In this document: positions 45,587 through 58,776 of the stretch, piece by piece
Layout of the letters: every line of letters starts with the position of its first letter
Position numbering within the stretch: the stretch's first letter is position 1
Assembly (NCBI GenBank): GCA_036365515.1
Contig: CM070874.1
Location: 41,725,083 to 41,789,082 of the forward strand
Origin: Torymus aiolomorphi
Taxonomy: Eukaryota; Arthropoda; Insecta; Hymenoptera; Torymidae
Length of the DNA: 64,000 nt
Direction: 5' to 3'
Notes under the pieces: generated by a model
The model's input: the letters and a program-made list of their open reading frames with translations, nothing else
Databases searched by the model: none
Told to the model about the DNA's origin: nothing
Made by a program: the position numbers and the translations under genes

Positions 45587-45651
45587 AGGTAATAGTATGT
45601 TTAAATAATATTGAATATGTAAAAATTGAAGACAGGGATAACATTTTCAAC

Positions 45652-46672
45652 ATGTATCACTCCTCTACGATAGGGGGACATTCAGGTGTAAATCGAACAT
45701 ACAATAGACTTAACGAAAAATATTTTTGGGAAAACTTAAAATCAGACATCCAAAATAGAATAAAAAAATGTGAAGATTGTCAAAGAAATAAATTAAATCG
45801 GAAAAAGACTAAACAACCAATGATTATCACAGATACACCGGGGAAAACACTCGATAAAATCGCGATGGACATTGTAGGACCATTTAACCTTACTAAAAAT
45901 AATAATAAATATATTTTATCTATACAGGATCAATTATCAAAATTTGTAATCTTAGTATGTTTAAAAGATCAAACAGCGGAATCGGTTTCAGATGCTTTTA
46001 TAAAAAGATTTATATGTATATTTGGATGTCCAAAGATAGTACTAACCGATAGAGGGGCAAATTTCACGAGTAAAATAATGAAACAAATAGCTAAAAGATT
46101 TAAATTTGATAAAATTGAAACTACAGCTTTCTCTCCGCAATCTAATGGTTCATTAGAAAGAGCACACCATCCGTTGTGTGAATATTTAAAGAATTTTTCT
46201 ACAAAAAAATATGAATGGGATGAACTATTAGATTTTGCACAATTTCATTATAATACTAGTGTACATATTAGCCATCAATTCACACCATATGAATTAGTTT
46301 TTGCCTGCCCTGCTAGATTTCCATCTAGCGAACCAGTAAAAAAAATCCGAATTATTACCAACCTATAATGGATATTTAGAATAACTGATTAATAATATGA
46401 GAGAAATTGCCTTGATAGCAAAACAAAAATTAATAATGTCAAAAGAAAAATCAAAAGTATATTATGACAGATTTATTAATCCAATAGAATTTAAACTGGG
46501 AAATAAAGTATGGTTAATCAAAGAACCAAAATCAGGGAAACTTGAAAAAGATCATTATCCAGATCCTTTTGACATTATTAAAGTTAATAAAAATAATAAT
46601 GTTATCATAGACTATAAGGGAAAGGCAAAAACAGTGCATACGAATAAATTAAGTCTTGTTAATACAAAATAA
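45652..46672 (+). pseudogene. G2 integrase
   Basis: HSSTIGGHSGVNRTYNRL ... CEDCQRNK is the HHCC zinc domain. MDIVGPFNLTKNNNKYIL, VLTDRGANFTSK and NGSLERAHHPLCEYL give Asp, Asp and Glu of the core. The C-terminal domain (46397-46672, FKLGNKVWLIKEP ... VHTNKLSLV) follows after a frame change near 46365. The core itself is open over 239 codons. Confidence 0.9.
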
Positions 46673-47434
46673 TAATATGATTTTCTTTTACAGGTAATGG
46701 ACTATCCCTTATAACAACTTTAACAATATATACCTTAAATAAAAAAAGACTTTGATTACAGCGTGACAGAACTTAATGGCTACAAATCAACCTCGATGAG
46801 ATGTTAGAAACAATATTACAACCAAAAATGAAATCGATAATAATTTAAAATATATTTTTCTTTTCCAACAAGCAGAAATATTGTGATTATATATTAAGAT
46901 ACCTCAATTTTTTTATTTTGCAACGATGAGACAAGCAAAAATTTGATATGTAAAAATGATGTGTTATTAAATAATAAAATTATTTAATATAATTATTTAG
47001 TCACAAAATAGGAAACATTGCAGGGATCAATTTAATAACTTATTACTCTATCTATCTTTGAATAAGAAATTATAGAACTAATCCAAAAGAAAGAGAAATA
47101 AAATCATTCCTAAACCATTCAATCCTAACAAAAATAATTTGACTGTAATTTTATGCAAAATCAGACTGTATTTGCCTACAAAAATTGTTCGCACTCAGAA
47201 AAGAAATTTCATGAAGGGTTCAGGAACAAAAGAAAGAAATAATTCAGGTAGCTATGTTGACATTGCTAAGACTAAAAAGATATATGTATTGGAAGTGGTC
47301 AATTCAGCCATGTACTAACATGATCCTCCTATAAGATACACTATTCTGCACTGTATTGAGTAGAACAACTATCTACTCTAACGCACTGCGTACTCTCTAA
47401 TGCAAATATGTGAATAATACTCGTGCCAGGAAAA
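46673..47434 (+). other. G2 3' non-coding region
   Basis: AT-rich, with no frame resembling env. Nothing recognised. Confidence 0.4.
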
Positions 47435-48779
47435 AAACCGCTGCCAATTCATTGGCCCGTACCTTCCTCAATCGTAATTTGTTGATTCCTTTCATTAATT
47501 TTTAATAACAAAATTTATAATTTTTTAAAAAATTTATTGCATAATTATAATTAAATTCATTTATGAATATTAAAAAATTTTAATTTTTAAATTTATTTAT
47601 TTATTATTTATTTATATCAAATTTATATAAATTTTGAGCTGATAAATAAAGTTATCATTTGAAATAAAAGTAAAATATCTATATTTTATAATAAAACAAA
47701 TAGCTATCACGGTTGTTTTGTTATCAACAAAAACGTGTTTTTTTATATTTCATAATTCATATTTTTTAAGAAAAAAAAATTTATAGCCATCATTGTTCTT
47801 TTGTTATTAACAAAAATGTGTTTTTTTAAAAAAGTTCATAACTCACAAATAAATTATAACAGTTTTGAATACTTAAACTCAAGAATTCAATCTTGAAAAT
47901 TCAAACATATTAGATTTTGATGCCAATACTATATACTTTTATAATATACTGATGATAACATCATTGGAGTTATGAGTTTTTAAAAAAAAAGACACGTTTT
48001 TGTTTTTGATGATAACTAAAGAACCGTGATAGATAGAAAATTAATTTTCTTAGAAAATATAGGTATTTTTATTCTCTTTCGAATGCCACCCACCCCATTC
48101 AGATACATACAACCGTTCTCGAGAATTTACGATTTTAAAAAAATGTCAAAAAATTTTTAACCTCAAATATCTCTGAAATTTATGGACGAATCATTTTGCC
48201 CAAAGAACTCGACCGAGAACTATAAAAAATCTACCTCTAAAAGGAATTTTGAAGCCATTAAGTCAATTTTACTCTTGTAATCGTTGGACATACAAAACTG
48301 ATTTTTTCATTTTTCAATTTTTTACTCAAAATCTAGCCTACAGAATGTATTCAAATTTTAACAGATTATAGCTATTTATATTCTGTATTATCATGATTTT
48401 TCTCAAAAAAATTGACCGTTAAGTTTAGGAGTTATAAGCTTCTAAAAAAAAAAACACGTTTTTGTTAATAACAAAAGAACCGCGATAGCTAGAAACTTTT
48501 TTTTTAGAAAATATAGGTATTTTAATTCTCTTTCGAACTCTACCCATCAGATTCGAATAACTCGATCCTATCATTAAAAAAAAATCAAAAAACAGTTTTG
48601 AGAAAATCGAAAATTTGAAAAAAACAAAAACGCATCACCCCAATCAAAAAACGGATTTTTGACCCGCCATCACGCAAAAAAAAACAAAAAAATGAGACCT
48701 ATCCAGTCAAAATCGACCGAGTAGAAGCTGAGATCCAGGCGTATACACCCCACACGCGCGCGCACACACACACACACGC

Positions 48780-48814
<35 letters not shown>

Positions 48815-48950
48815 TATACATCCATACAGACATTTTTCAAAAACCATGTATTTTGATTCCTAACACATCGAATATCAATTATAACATGTTTTTACAACAA
48901 CTCAAAAATTTACTATCACAAAGCTTTCTCTAGGAGGAAGCAAAAATCTT
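47435..48950 (+). repeat. Family D dispersed repeat, copy 2 (fullest)
   Basis: It begins near ACCGCTGCCAATTCATTGG and ends with a degenerate form of the terminal palindrome (CTTTCTCTAGGAGGAAG). It contains the shared ATCATTTTGCCCA and AACTCGACCGAG blocks, an AC microsatellite (48758-48812) and ACATTTTTCAAAAACCATG. It is inserted in the 3' region of G2. Confidence 0.8.
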
Positions 48951-50019
48951 GAGTTTTAAACTGAACATTGAAATGGCTGAAAATTTCCAGGAAAAAAAAG
49001 GTAATACAATGATGCATAAGAGCAATAACAAGTCAAAATTAACAAAAATCACTCCGTCCTATTAACCTTCCTTTTCATCACAAATACTTACCAATATAAT
49101 TCAATTTTTCTTTTGGAAATAATTATAATTTTTCTCAGTATACGGTTGTTAAAATATTTTTATAATAATAGTACCGAAAGCCCTTCAATGTTATCTTACC
49201 TAAACAAAGAGTAAAAACCAAATATATCTAATTGTGCCAAATATCTCCGCAGGGAGGGAAGTGAATGATCACTTGAATCATTCCCTATATATTTCTCCTT
49301 ATCTTGTATTCACTACAAAATTATTTAATATACACATTATTTAAAAAATTAGTCAATCAATTGTAATTTATGTAAATACTGCAAAACAAAATATCGTTTG
49401 CCTTTAGAGTTTAACGATTATTAATAAAAAAATTTTTATGGTGCGAAATGCTATATACAGTCAAGGTATATATCTCTATGCAAAATTCTAATGTATAAAT
49501 GCAAACCATATTAATTAATGATATTTCAAGTTATTTTTACATCGAAAGTTTTGTAATTTATTTATAATTTAATTACAGATTCATTATAAAAACGTTTTCT
49601 TAGATACGCATTATAATAATTGAAAATTATAAAAAAGAAAATTCACTTTTAGAACAAATAGCCAAATATTACTAAAAAATTATAAAATTAACATTTTTAC
49701 GAAATAAAATTGTACGATATGAACATTAGTTTCAAAATAATAGAATACGAAAATTGCGATTGTTGCGACTTTTTATATTAAACAAGTAATTATTATGTAT
49801 TTATTTTATAAGCGTTAATTAAGATTAAATTATTGTATTATTTTAAGAGTAACCCATAAGCGAAAAAGGTATTTCAAAATTCTAAAATGTAACAGATGCA
49901 AATCATCAAACTCAATCAGAGAATTATGCTTATTGTATAATTAAAAAATTCTGCAACAGAAAATTACTGATGGTTTAACTATTCTTATACCTGTTGAATC
50001 TCTACTATATTCAACAGTC
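48951..50019 (+). other. G2 3' region, remainder
   Basis: AT-rich non-coding DNA between the family D insertion and the polypurine tract. CTGTTGAA...TTCAACAG at 49991-50017 is a short inverted pair just before the tract. Confidence 0.4.
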
Positions 50020-50031
50020 TAAGGGGAGAGG
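50020..50031 (+). promoter_or_regulatory. G2 polypurine tract
   Basis: AAGGGGAGAGG directly precedes the LTR start TGTTACGTC. Confidence 0.85.
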
Positions 50032-50707
50032 TGTTACGTCGGTGACGTATCTCTAAAATTAAAATCTATATTCATATTCTCATCAGTAATTTCCTGACCT
50101 ATAAAATGATGTATTTGCGAATTTAAACGACACAGCATTTTGACAACGCAACCGCGTGACGTAGCGAGCCACCAACTTCGCGAAGGCATACGTGTGTTGT
50201 AATTTTGTGCATTCAGCATTTCTCAACTTCGAAATCGAACGATTTACGTCAAAATGTTACTAAATTTGTTTAAAAAGATGATTTTGATCCATCGTCAAAA
50301 TCATCTTTAACCTAATTTAATCGCTTAATAAATACCACGATTTGCGTCATACAAACCAGTAATCGTGCAAAAGTCGCGAGCTCCGTACCACTCCAGCCGA
50401 CAATAGGAGAAACGATTATTATTTTTATACAGGCCAATACGAGCCAATAATAGTAAAGCAATTATATCAATTTAATACGTTATCGGTATTATACATTATT
50501 AAACCAAGTGAATAAATTGTAAATCTTATTGTCTTATTTATAAAATTTATATTAGCCAATAAATAGTGCATCTAACTAATCAGCTGGTTATTATTTACGA
50601 GAGCCTACGCCCAGAGTAAAGGTAATATAATCAAATATCATTCAATATAAAAATATAATAAATTCAATAAATATAAGAGTATATCCTCGAACTCTCAAGA
50701 CTTAACA
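50032..50707 (+). repeat. G2 3' LTR, 676 bp
   Basis: Starts TGTTACGTCG and ends ACTTAACA; followed by the ACGC duplication. Uninterrupted at the mariner target site. Confidence 0.95.
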
Positions 50708-50711
50708 ACGC

Positions 50712-51048
50712 ATTAATTTTTCTAATCATTAATAATAAACAAATTCATTGAAAAATAACGTAATTTAAAAAAGTCATGGAAGTTGAGTACTTTGAAATTC
50801 TCTATATAAAATTGTAATGATAATTTTTGTAAAGTAGGTGTATTGCCTAAGGGAATGCATATGCGAGACAGTCATCGAACGTGAGGGTGGTGTGGTGGTT
50901 GCTGCTTCTACGTCAAGGAAGACCTACTGCTGTCCACGCTGTCATCTCCGAGATTGTGCCGAGTTCCGTGCTGACGTTGCCTGTACAGTATAGCTGTCAT
51001 CTTTGTGGTTATGTTCCCCATGTTTACATCTGGGTGAGACTAGTGCAC
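50712..51048. other. Stretch without a supported gene
   Basis: AT-rich to about 50870, then more GC-rich. A plus-strand frame (50881-51099) has no recognisable domain. Confidence 0.3.
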
Positions 51049-51339
51049 TCACATTTTAGTGTATTTTTGCTTCTTTCTCGTGTTTCTCCATTTTCCTAGT
51101 TGTGCTACGAGGAAGCTCTGTAATAGCTGGGGGAAGCTATTTCTTCTGTTGTCTCCGATGTCACCTCCCTGTAGCTGCGCTGCGCTGGTAGCTGCTCTCC
51201 TCCCGATAATGCAGACACAGCTCGCTCCCTTACTCCCTTTACCACTCGACGAACTCGGCGTTCTCACCCGGTCGTCGCTCGACACTTGCACATACGCTGC
51301 CTCGCGTGTTTTCACTCGCACAAACTCTTGGTCTCTCAC
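51049..51339 (-). pseudogene. Coding-like fragment with SFLVAQLGK motif, second copy
   Basis: The minus-strand frame has SFPQLLQSFLVAQLGKWRN, followed by TRKKQKYTKM and a stop, matching the peptide encoded at 33880-33975. The region upstream is Ser/Arg-rich. Perhaps the C-terminus of a mobile-element protein. 51340-51800 contains frames on both strands but nothing recognised. Confidence 0.4.
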
Positions 51340-51800
51340 CCAAAAGCGAACACTATCCTAATTGCAAATGTGAATATCTTATTAGCCCAACAAGATCGAC
51401 ACTACTTACGCCTTCAGATTTTCCGTACTGCGCAATCTTCTCCACGACTTTTCTTTACACGATTCTTGCGATGGTTTACTTCTTATGCACGGGAAAACTC
51501 TTATCACGATGCGCACCGAAAGGGTCTCTCCTGGAGAATGACGCTCTCGACCTTGTTCACGCGTACGTTTCCGAAAATGGCCACTGTAGCTCTCCTGTAG
51601 GAGAAACGCGCGAGTCTGACGTCGTACACTTTTTTTTATCCTTAAGGCTATTGCTGCAGTGCAGCTGTGTGCCTGTTTCCACGTATGTGTATGACAACAC
51701 TCGACGTTGCTTGAGTTGTAGGATGATCTGGATGAATTGAATGTAGAGCTGGATCTGTAGGAGTAAAAACACACATAATAAAAGTGTAAGGGGGAGGGGA

Positions 51801-53055
51801 TTAGTACAATCTAAACAGTGATCTGTGCATTATTAAGAAAAGAGAGTAAGTATGGGAAAATCCGAGGTGATTAAAAGCCAACTTGACGGGGTCAGTGCCG
51901 AGGACGACATTCTTCTCTCTGCAGGCATTGGTGAAATGGGCTCTATGAAATGAGAGCTTAGAGCAGTCCCAAATTAAGTGAGAGATAGAATGGATGCCTT
52001 CGCCACGCTTACACATCTCTTCAACCAAAAAACCTCTACTATGTAAATGGGCTTTGGATTTGACATGACCACTGTTGAGGGTGCATATATCGCCTCTGCT
52101 CAAATTGTTTGAATTGGCGAACCATGGGGTGAAGGAGAATTGCTCAGCGTGCTTCAAGTATCTTCTACCTTTACTCTTGCATAACTTCTAAAACTTTATG
52201 CCTGAAACGAAGAATCAGATCGGCAATGCAGGGCTGAATAAAGGAGAGTGATTCACTATGACAGCCGGCTTTAGCTGCCTCGTCTGCCTTAATGTTATCT
52301 AGTAGATCAAGAGATTTGGGGTATCAGAAGATTTGAATACGGCGATTTGTACTCCAGTAAACAGCTTTTTTTTCGAATTAAGCCCACATGCGGGTGCATT
52401 TACGAGTTAAACCCTCTGAACTGAATAGATGACGCTGCAGAGAGGGAGTCCGAGAAGAGGATGATGTTATGGTCTGAGGGAATGCTCATGTCGGACAGAC
52501 CTTCCAAAATAGCACCTAGTTCACATGACAGTACTGAAGATGAACTTGGGAACCTTTTGGAAACAGATTTTTTATTTGACTGCAAGAAGTACCCTATCCC
52601 TACGGATCATTTTGGTTGACTGAACCATCTGTAAAGACCACGGTAGTGTTATTAGGCAGAGACTGGAGTAATTCTGCAAGGTGCTCCCTCGGCGAGGAAC
52701 GAGAGTATTTTTTTCCACATTTCGTGTTGGTGGGCTCACCCAGAAATAGGCAGTCATAAGGTGACCAGAAGGTCGGCAGAGAGTGGAAGCGAAAGCAATT
52801 TCTTATAGAGCCTGCGATGTCCTTCAAGCAATCAAACAAAAGGCCGCATTTACTCACTCTAACCTGATTAGAAGTTCTTGGTAAATATTCCTGTATATAT
52901 TGTAGTTTAGGAGAGATTTGGTTCGAGTAATTTTCGTAACGGCGAAATACCAGACGGTTGGCTATATGTCGTCGGCTCCTGGCTTGAAGGATGGGGACTC
53001 CTGCAAGGTAGTGAATTACGTTTATCGGGGTGGTTCTCAAGAAGCCTAGGCACAT
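51801..53055 (-). pseudogene. N2 ORF2 C-terminus with RNase H
   Basis: TVVFTDGSVNQ near 52620 and ELGAILEGLSDM ... NIILFSDSLSAASSI near 52500 are RNase H motifs with two catalytic Asp and a Glu. A C-terminal block SKAHLHSRGFLVEEMCKRGE, then SHLIWDC, is a zinc-like tail common after RNase H. Frames change near 52585 and 52160, so it is broken. RNase H would remove the RNA strand during reverse transcription. Confidence 0.75.
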
Positions 53056-53567
53056 TCTTAAAGCCGAGTTTATAAGACTTGTAGTTTATGGATAAGGGGT
53101 TGCTTAGCGCCCGCATAAAGGTAGCATGCCCAATCAGCTCTGGAACGTACAATAGCCTTATAGATGCTCGTCTGAGGGTGAATACCCCAACTCCTCCTAC
53201 ATAATGAAAATAATAGGTTGGCCCCTAGTCTAAAGTTTTTTGGGGGTTATCCAGGAATTCTATTCCATATCGGAATCCCAAGTGACCCCTAGGTACTTAG
53301 AAGAGTGTCCGTGTTTTATAGTTTCAGATTCTAAATTTATACTAAAAGAGTTCGGCTAACTAAGCTAAATTGTATTCAAGGAATGTCAGAGAACATTCGG
53401 AGATGAAGAGCGCTAAGCTTTTTTGTTGAAGCCAAGAGTTGAGGGAGGCAATGCATGTGGCGAGTTAGCTAGTGATTATATCTGGGTTTGAATCCCTTAA
53501 ATAAATGAGCAGATCGTCAGCAAATCCAAGTCATCTTACGCCAGGCGTAAGAGCTTCAAGGATATTG

Positions 53568-53570
<3 letters not shown>
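53056..53570 (-). pseudogene. N2 reverse transcriptase, active-site part
   Basis: Minus-strand translation gives LGFADDLLIYL near 53510, the YADD-type catalytic motif, preceded by ISNILEALTPGV and followed by SLNSWLQQKSLALFISE. Stops interrupt it. The upstream half of the domain continues at 55598 after the compound insertion. Confidence 0.7.

Positions 53571-53609
<39 letters not shown>
53571..53609. repeat. (TA)n microsatellite
   Basis: TA dinucleotides at the N2 junction; left bracket of word-array copy B. Confidence 0.95.
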
Positions 53610-53614
<5 letters not shown>

Positions 53615-53828
53615 TTCGGAAACCGGTACCTTTGAGGATCTATAGTTTTTTCTCCAGAGTTCGTATATGCTTGACTAAAGAAATAACTCCCTCTCTGCGT
53701 TGAAGGTATTAATAGAAATCCTCAAAAGTACCATTTCATACCGAAGGAATTTTGAAGATGTCCTCAAAAGTCCGAAAAATCCTCAAAGTATCGAATCCGT
53801 GCTGACATAGATCCTCAAAAGCTGCATT

Positions 53829-53830
<2 letters not shown>
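53610..53830 (+). repeat. Word-array repeat, copy B, with a different word
   Basis: CTTTGAGGAT (53630-53639) is followed by a core with TGACTAAAGAAATAAC and CCCTCTCTG, then four copies of ATCCTCAAAG-type words starting at 53718, 53760, 53779 and 53811. The intervals 42, 19 and 32 bp nearly equal the 40, 19 and 31 bp of copy C. TA microsatellites bracket both sides. Confidence 0.8.

Positions 53831-53861
<31 letters not shown>
53831..53861. repeat. (TA)n microsatellite
   Basis: Pure TA dinucleotides between word-array copy B and the large palindrome. Confidence 0.95.
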
Positions 53862-53862
<1 letters not shown>

Positions 53863-55213
53863 GATATTTCAGATGAAGTGAGCAGCTCAAAATTTTAAAA
53901 TCGCTGAAAATTGGTTTACTTCTAGTTTTTTATGAAAAAATAATGTTGCTAGAGTTTGAGACCGAATTATTAAAAAATAAAAAAGTTATGGAACATTGAA
54001 AATTCAAATATTTTCAAATTTTTGGTTAAAATTCAACTTTATTCATTTTTTTACTCAAAATCTTGAAACTTTTTGTATTGAACATTGATTGGGAAAAAGT
54101 TTGCATTTTACTTGTAGAATGTGCCAGTATTTATTTTATGACCCTTTTTGCAAGTCTCTGATTGGCTGCTTCTTAGTATACCTTCATATTAGAAAAAAAA
54201 AGTGTGCGACACAATATTTTTTGTTCGACAAAGTTTTTTTTATTTTGTTTTTTAACAAAATGTAACACGCACCTTCAACTTAGACTGTTGCACCTTACTG
54301 AAAAAAGTTACATGCTTTTAAATATAAAAAAATATCAAAAATTGGTATTTTTGACCGGTTAGTAGATTTAAGAAGTTAATATTATTCATAAATTCCATAT
54401 GTTATGTATCGTGTCACTGAATTTTGTCAAAATATATATTAAATATACTCCAAACATTTATTTTCAACAGTATTTTATTGGATTATTGAATTTAAATTTA
54501 AGAAGACAATAAAAATATGAATAGAGTGTATGTAGCAGTATGTGCCGGTTGCATAAAATATTCAGGAAAATAAATATGAATAAAATGATAAGCCAATTAA
54601 ATACTGTTGAAAATAGATGTTTGGAGTACATTTAATATATATTTTGACAAAATTCTGTGACACGATACATAACATATGGAATTTATGAATAATATTAACT
54701 TCTTAAATCCACTAACCGGTCAAAAATACCAATTTTTGATATTTTTTTATATTTAAAAGCATGTAACTTTTTTCAATAAGGTGCAACAGTCTAAGTTGAA
54801 GGTGCGTGTTACAGTTTGTTAAAAAATAAAATAAAAAAAACTTTGTCGAACAAAAAATATTGTGTCGCACACTTTCTTTTTCTAATATGAAGGTATACTA
54901 AGAAGCAGCCAATAGAGACTTGCAAAAAGGGTCATAAAATAAATACTGGCACATTCTACAAGTAAAATGCAAACTTTTGCCCAATCAATGTTCAATACAA
55001 AAAGTTTCAAGATTTTGAGTAAAAAAATGAATAAAGTTAAATTTTAACAAAAAATTTAAATATATTTGAATTTTCAATGTTCCATAACTTTTTTATTTTT
55101 GAATAATTCGGTCTCAAACTCTAGGAACATTATTTTTTCATAAAAAACTATAAGTAAACCAATTTTCAGCGATTTTAAAATTTTGAGCTGCTCACTTCAC
55201 CTGAAATATCCCA
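53862..55213. mobile_element. 1.35-kb palindromic foldback element
   Basis: The arms at about 53862-54487 and 54590-55213 are near-identical inverted copies of about 625 bp, beginning GGGATATTTCAG; the loop is about 100 bp. Both ends sit in TA-rich DNA. Frames inside are not credible. It is by far the longest palindrome in the window. Confidence 0.93.
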
Positions 55214-55457
55214 TATATATAATTATAATTATCCCCCCATCCGTTTATGGAGCCCATCCCTGTATATTAGTACCTACAGTCCAGAGATCCCTATGGCAAG
55301 TGACTAAAGAAATAATGGACCCTGGGGTTATAGACTCTAGATCGGGCTCCATAAACGCCCGAGAAAAATATTTTATGGGACCCGGGCTCCATAAAAGAAA
55401 ACGGGCTCCATAAATATGCTCATGTGTATAAAAGGGCTCCATAAATCTGTTAAAACA
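55214..55457 (+). repeat. Word-array repeat, copy C
   Basis: TTTATGGAGCCC at 55244-55255 is followed by a core (TGACTAAAGAAATAATGG) and four GGGCTCCATAAA words starting at 55344, 55384, 55403 and 55434. A TA-rich tract lies before it and (TG)n after it. It is copy A in opposite orientation with one extra 19-bp unit. Confidence 0.85.
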
Positions 55458-56363
<906 letters not shown>

Positions 56364-56543
56364 AAAGTTTTCTAAAGTGGGAACCCTCCTAAACTCATTA
56401 AGACTTTCCCGTATTTGCCCGACCAGGCTTAAACACTCCTCGTCCCACCATGCAGTGTTCGAAGGAGATTTTTGTTGGTGTTATAAGGAGAAGAGGGGCC
56501 TTTTACCTTACCTTCTGATTCAGTTATTGCTTCCTCCAGTAGG

Positions 56544-57369
56544 CTAATGAAGGCTGCTGATAGAGAGTTCACATAAGCCGAAATGGGGGGGAAACCTGTA
56601 AGTGTTTTTTGATAGGAATTCTGCGAATAGTTTCCAATTTACCCTGGAGAAGTGGTATGATTTTACATGTGAGTCTGGCGAGTGTTTAAGCTGAAACAGG
56701 TTAGTTTTAACTGGAAAGTGATCGCTACCTTGGGAATCATCTAATACAGACCACTCGATGTGAGTGAAAAAATCTGCAGAGGAGATTATGACGTCAGGGC
56801 AACTATTTGAAGTGTGGATTCGAGTAGGGCTGCCATTGTTGTGAATAATGAATCTACCAGACGAGTTCAAAGCACTCGTCAAATTTATACCTAATTGGTT
56901 AGGTGTAGAGCTACCCTTCTTGGGATTTTGAGTGTTGAGATCTCCCATCAACATGAGGTTTGTGAATGGGGTAAGAGAGTCAAAAAGGACAATAAATTCC
57001 TGAGAATTAATAATTTTATGGGGGGGTGGGGGGGGGGTTGTAGGCGAAGATTAGGTTTGTGTGAGTATTGGAGGAACCCTCCAGTTTAACCGCAATATAT
57101 TCAAAGTTGAAAGGCGGTTGAGGTAAAATGAACGATGAGTACTGAAATGAGTTCTTAATAAAAATTAAAAGGCCACCGACAGAATCTTTGGAACAATTTG
57201 CTCTATCCCTTCTGATGGTTCTGTAACCTCTTATCGAAGGTGCAATGTCTTCAGTCTCCAATTTTGTTTCGGCGAGGCATACTATTTCGAACTTCAGAAT
57301 GAAGTTCGAGATAGCTGCCCATTTGCTTTTGAGACCATTAACGTACAGATAAACGATCGAGATATCCAT
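56544..57369 (-). pseudogene. N2 ORF2 endonuclease
   Basis: MDISIVYLYVNGLKSKWAAI and EIVCLAETKLE start the endonuclease; LMGDLNTQNP and SDHFPVKTN hold the Asp/Asn and Ser-Asp-His catalytic blocks. A run of about ten G residues near 57029-57038 (plus strand) coincides with a frame change. The endonuclease would nick target DNA to prime reverse transcription. Confidence 0.8.
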
Positions 57370-57561
57370 CAGAATTTGGATTTTTCTGCATTGACAGGGC
57401 CTCCGTTCCCTTGTTTTAAAAATAGGTGAGATTGTAACTTTCCAGTGGGCTTTTTCCTTTTGATTAAAATTTTGCCCTGCGATTGGGGAAGGTCGGGTGG
57501 CTACGGCGGGTTCTCCATCATTTCTGGAGAGAGAGTGACTGAGGGTTTGGTTAAATGAGGC

Positions 57562-58776
57562 TCAGAGGGGGGGATCTTGGGAGAGTTTTGATGTAATGAG
57601 ATATTCCTTCACAGGAATTGCAGGGTAATTATCATACGGTACAATCGAGTTAAAGTTAAAAGAAGATGTCAAGCCGACCAACGGGATAAGTTTTGAGTTA
57701 TCCTGAGTTGGTTGCATAACGAGAGAGGCATTGGCACTGTATGAAGATAATTGTGTGTTTGGTGGGGGGGGGGCTTCGATATAGAGTTCATTTGTGATAT
57801 ATTGAGGGGTCAAATTAGACCGGTGTTCTGTTTGAGATTCGCCATATTGGCTTAATATAGAGTTCAGTTGAAAGAGGTCTATATAGGGATTGGGGATTTT
57901 AACTGCAACCATATTTATAAGCTTATCCGGGAAGTCGTGTTGGTACCGGGAGATCGTGTATCTTTGTTTAGCGAGGAAGGCCGCTTCCTGGTTGTTAACC
58001 TTAAGGATGGCTTTAATAGTATTTACCTCCTTGTGGAAGGTAAAAAAAAATATAATCCTTGCTAGAGGCAGGGTGCTTCTTTTTACAATTCACACAGGAA
58101 CGGGTACTAGTACAATCGCCTACGTGATGTTGTACACATTGAACACAGATTTCTGGGTTTTTACAGTAATTCGTACCGTGCCCAAACTTCTGACACCTGA
58201 AGCACCGAAGAATCGCCCGAACGAATTGTAAAACCTTTCTGAAGACACCAAAAATGCACACGCTTTTTGGAAGGGGCCAATGCAAAAAATTTGAACCTTT
58301 TCTAGGTTGAGGGTGGGATCACCCGTGTTTGAAGAGATCGACCTGGTGGTACTGCTCAGAAGCTTCTCCATTGAAATTTCAGGAGGAATGCCCAAGAGAA
58401 TTCCTACGTTGTAAATGGAGCAGTCTGGAATCTACGCCCTTCATAGGGGATTTACCCTTTCAATCTCTTTTTCTACGAAATTGTTGGCCAGTTCTGCAGA
58501 TTTAAATGAAATCGAAAAATGCTGTCTACATTCCCTTTGTAAGGAAACGACTGTTATGCCAGCATCAAACAGTTTCATTCCTGCTTGGAGGATATGGTAC
58601 TTTCCGAGGTTATGGTTGGAGTCGAGCATGTACACTATGAACGAGTGGGAATATCTATTAGATTTCTGCGATTCATACTCAGTGATTGAAGGAGCATAAT
58701 TTGTTTGGTTCGAAGAAGACAGCTGGTTGGAAGTGAGAGGGGATGAATTGGGGCTGACATTACTAGATGTGTTCAT
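57562..58776 (-). pseudogene. N2 ORF1 (Gag-like protein)
   Basis: The likely start is ATG 58776 (MNTSSNVSPNSSPLTSNQLS). The N-terminal domain has KYHILQAGMKLFDAGITVVS. Three zinc knuckles lie near 58200-58090: CFRCQKFGHGTNYC, CVQCVQHHVGDC and CVNCKKKHP. The C-terminal part (57912-57562) starts MVAVKIPNPYIDLFQLN. Stops near 58440 and frame changes near 58290 and 58010 break it. Confidence 0.78.

Larger units (their letters stand above)
37307..50707 (+). mobile_element. Gypsy-type LTR retrotransposon G2
   Basis: LTRs at 37307-39277 (split by a mariner) and 50032-50707 start TGTTACGTC and end ACTTAACA. ACGC is duplicated at 37303-37306 and 50708-50711. Order on the plus strand is gag, protease, reverse transcriptase, RNase H, integrase, as in Gypsy. 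No env is seen; 46673-50019 is non-coding and includes a family D insertion. LTRs are nearly identical, yet coding regions carry many lesions. Confidence 0.95.
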
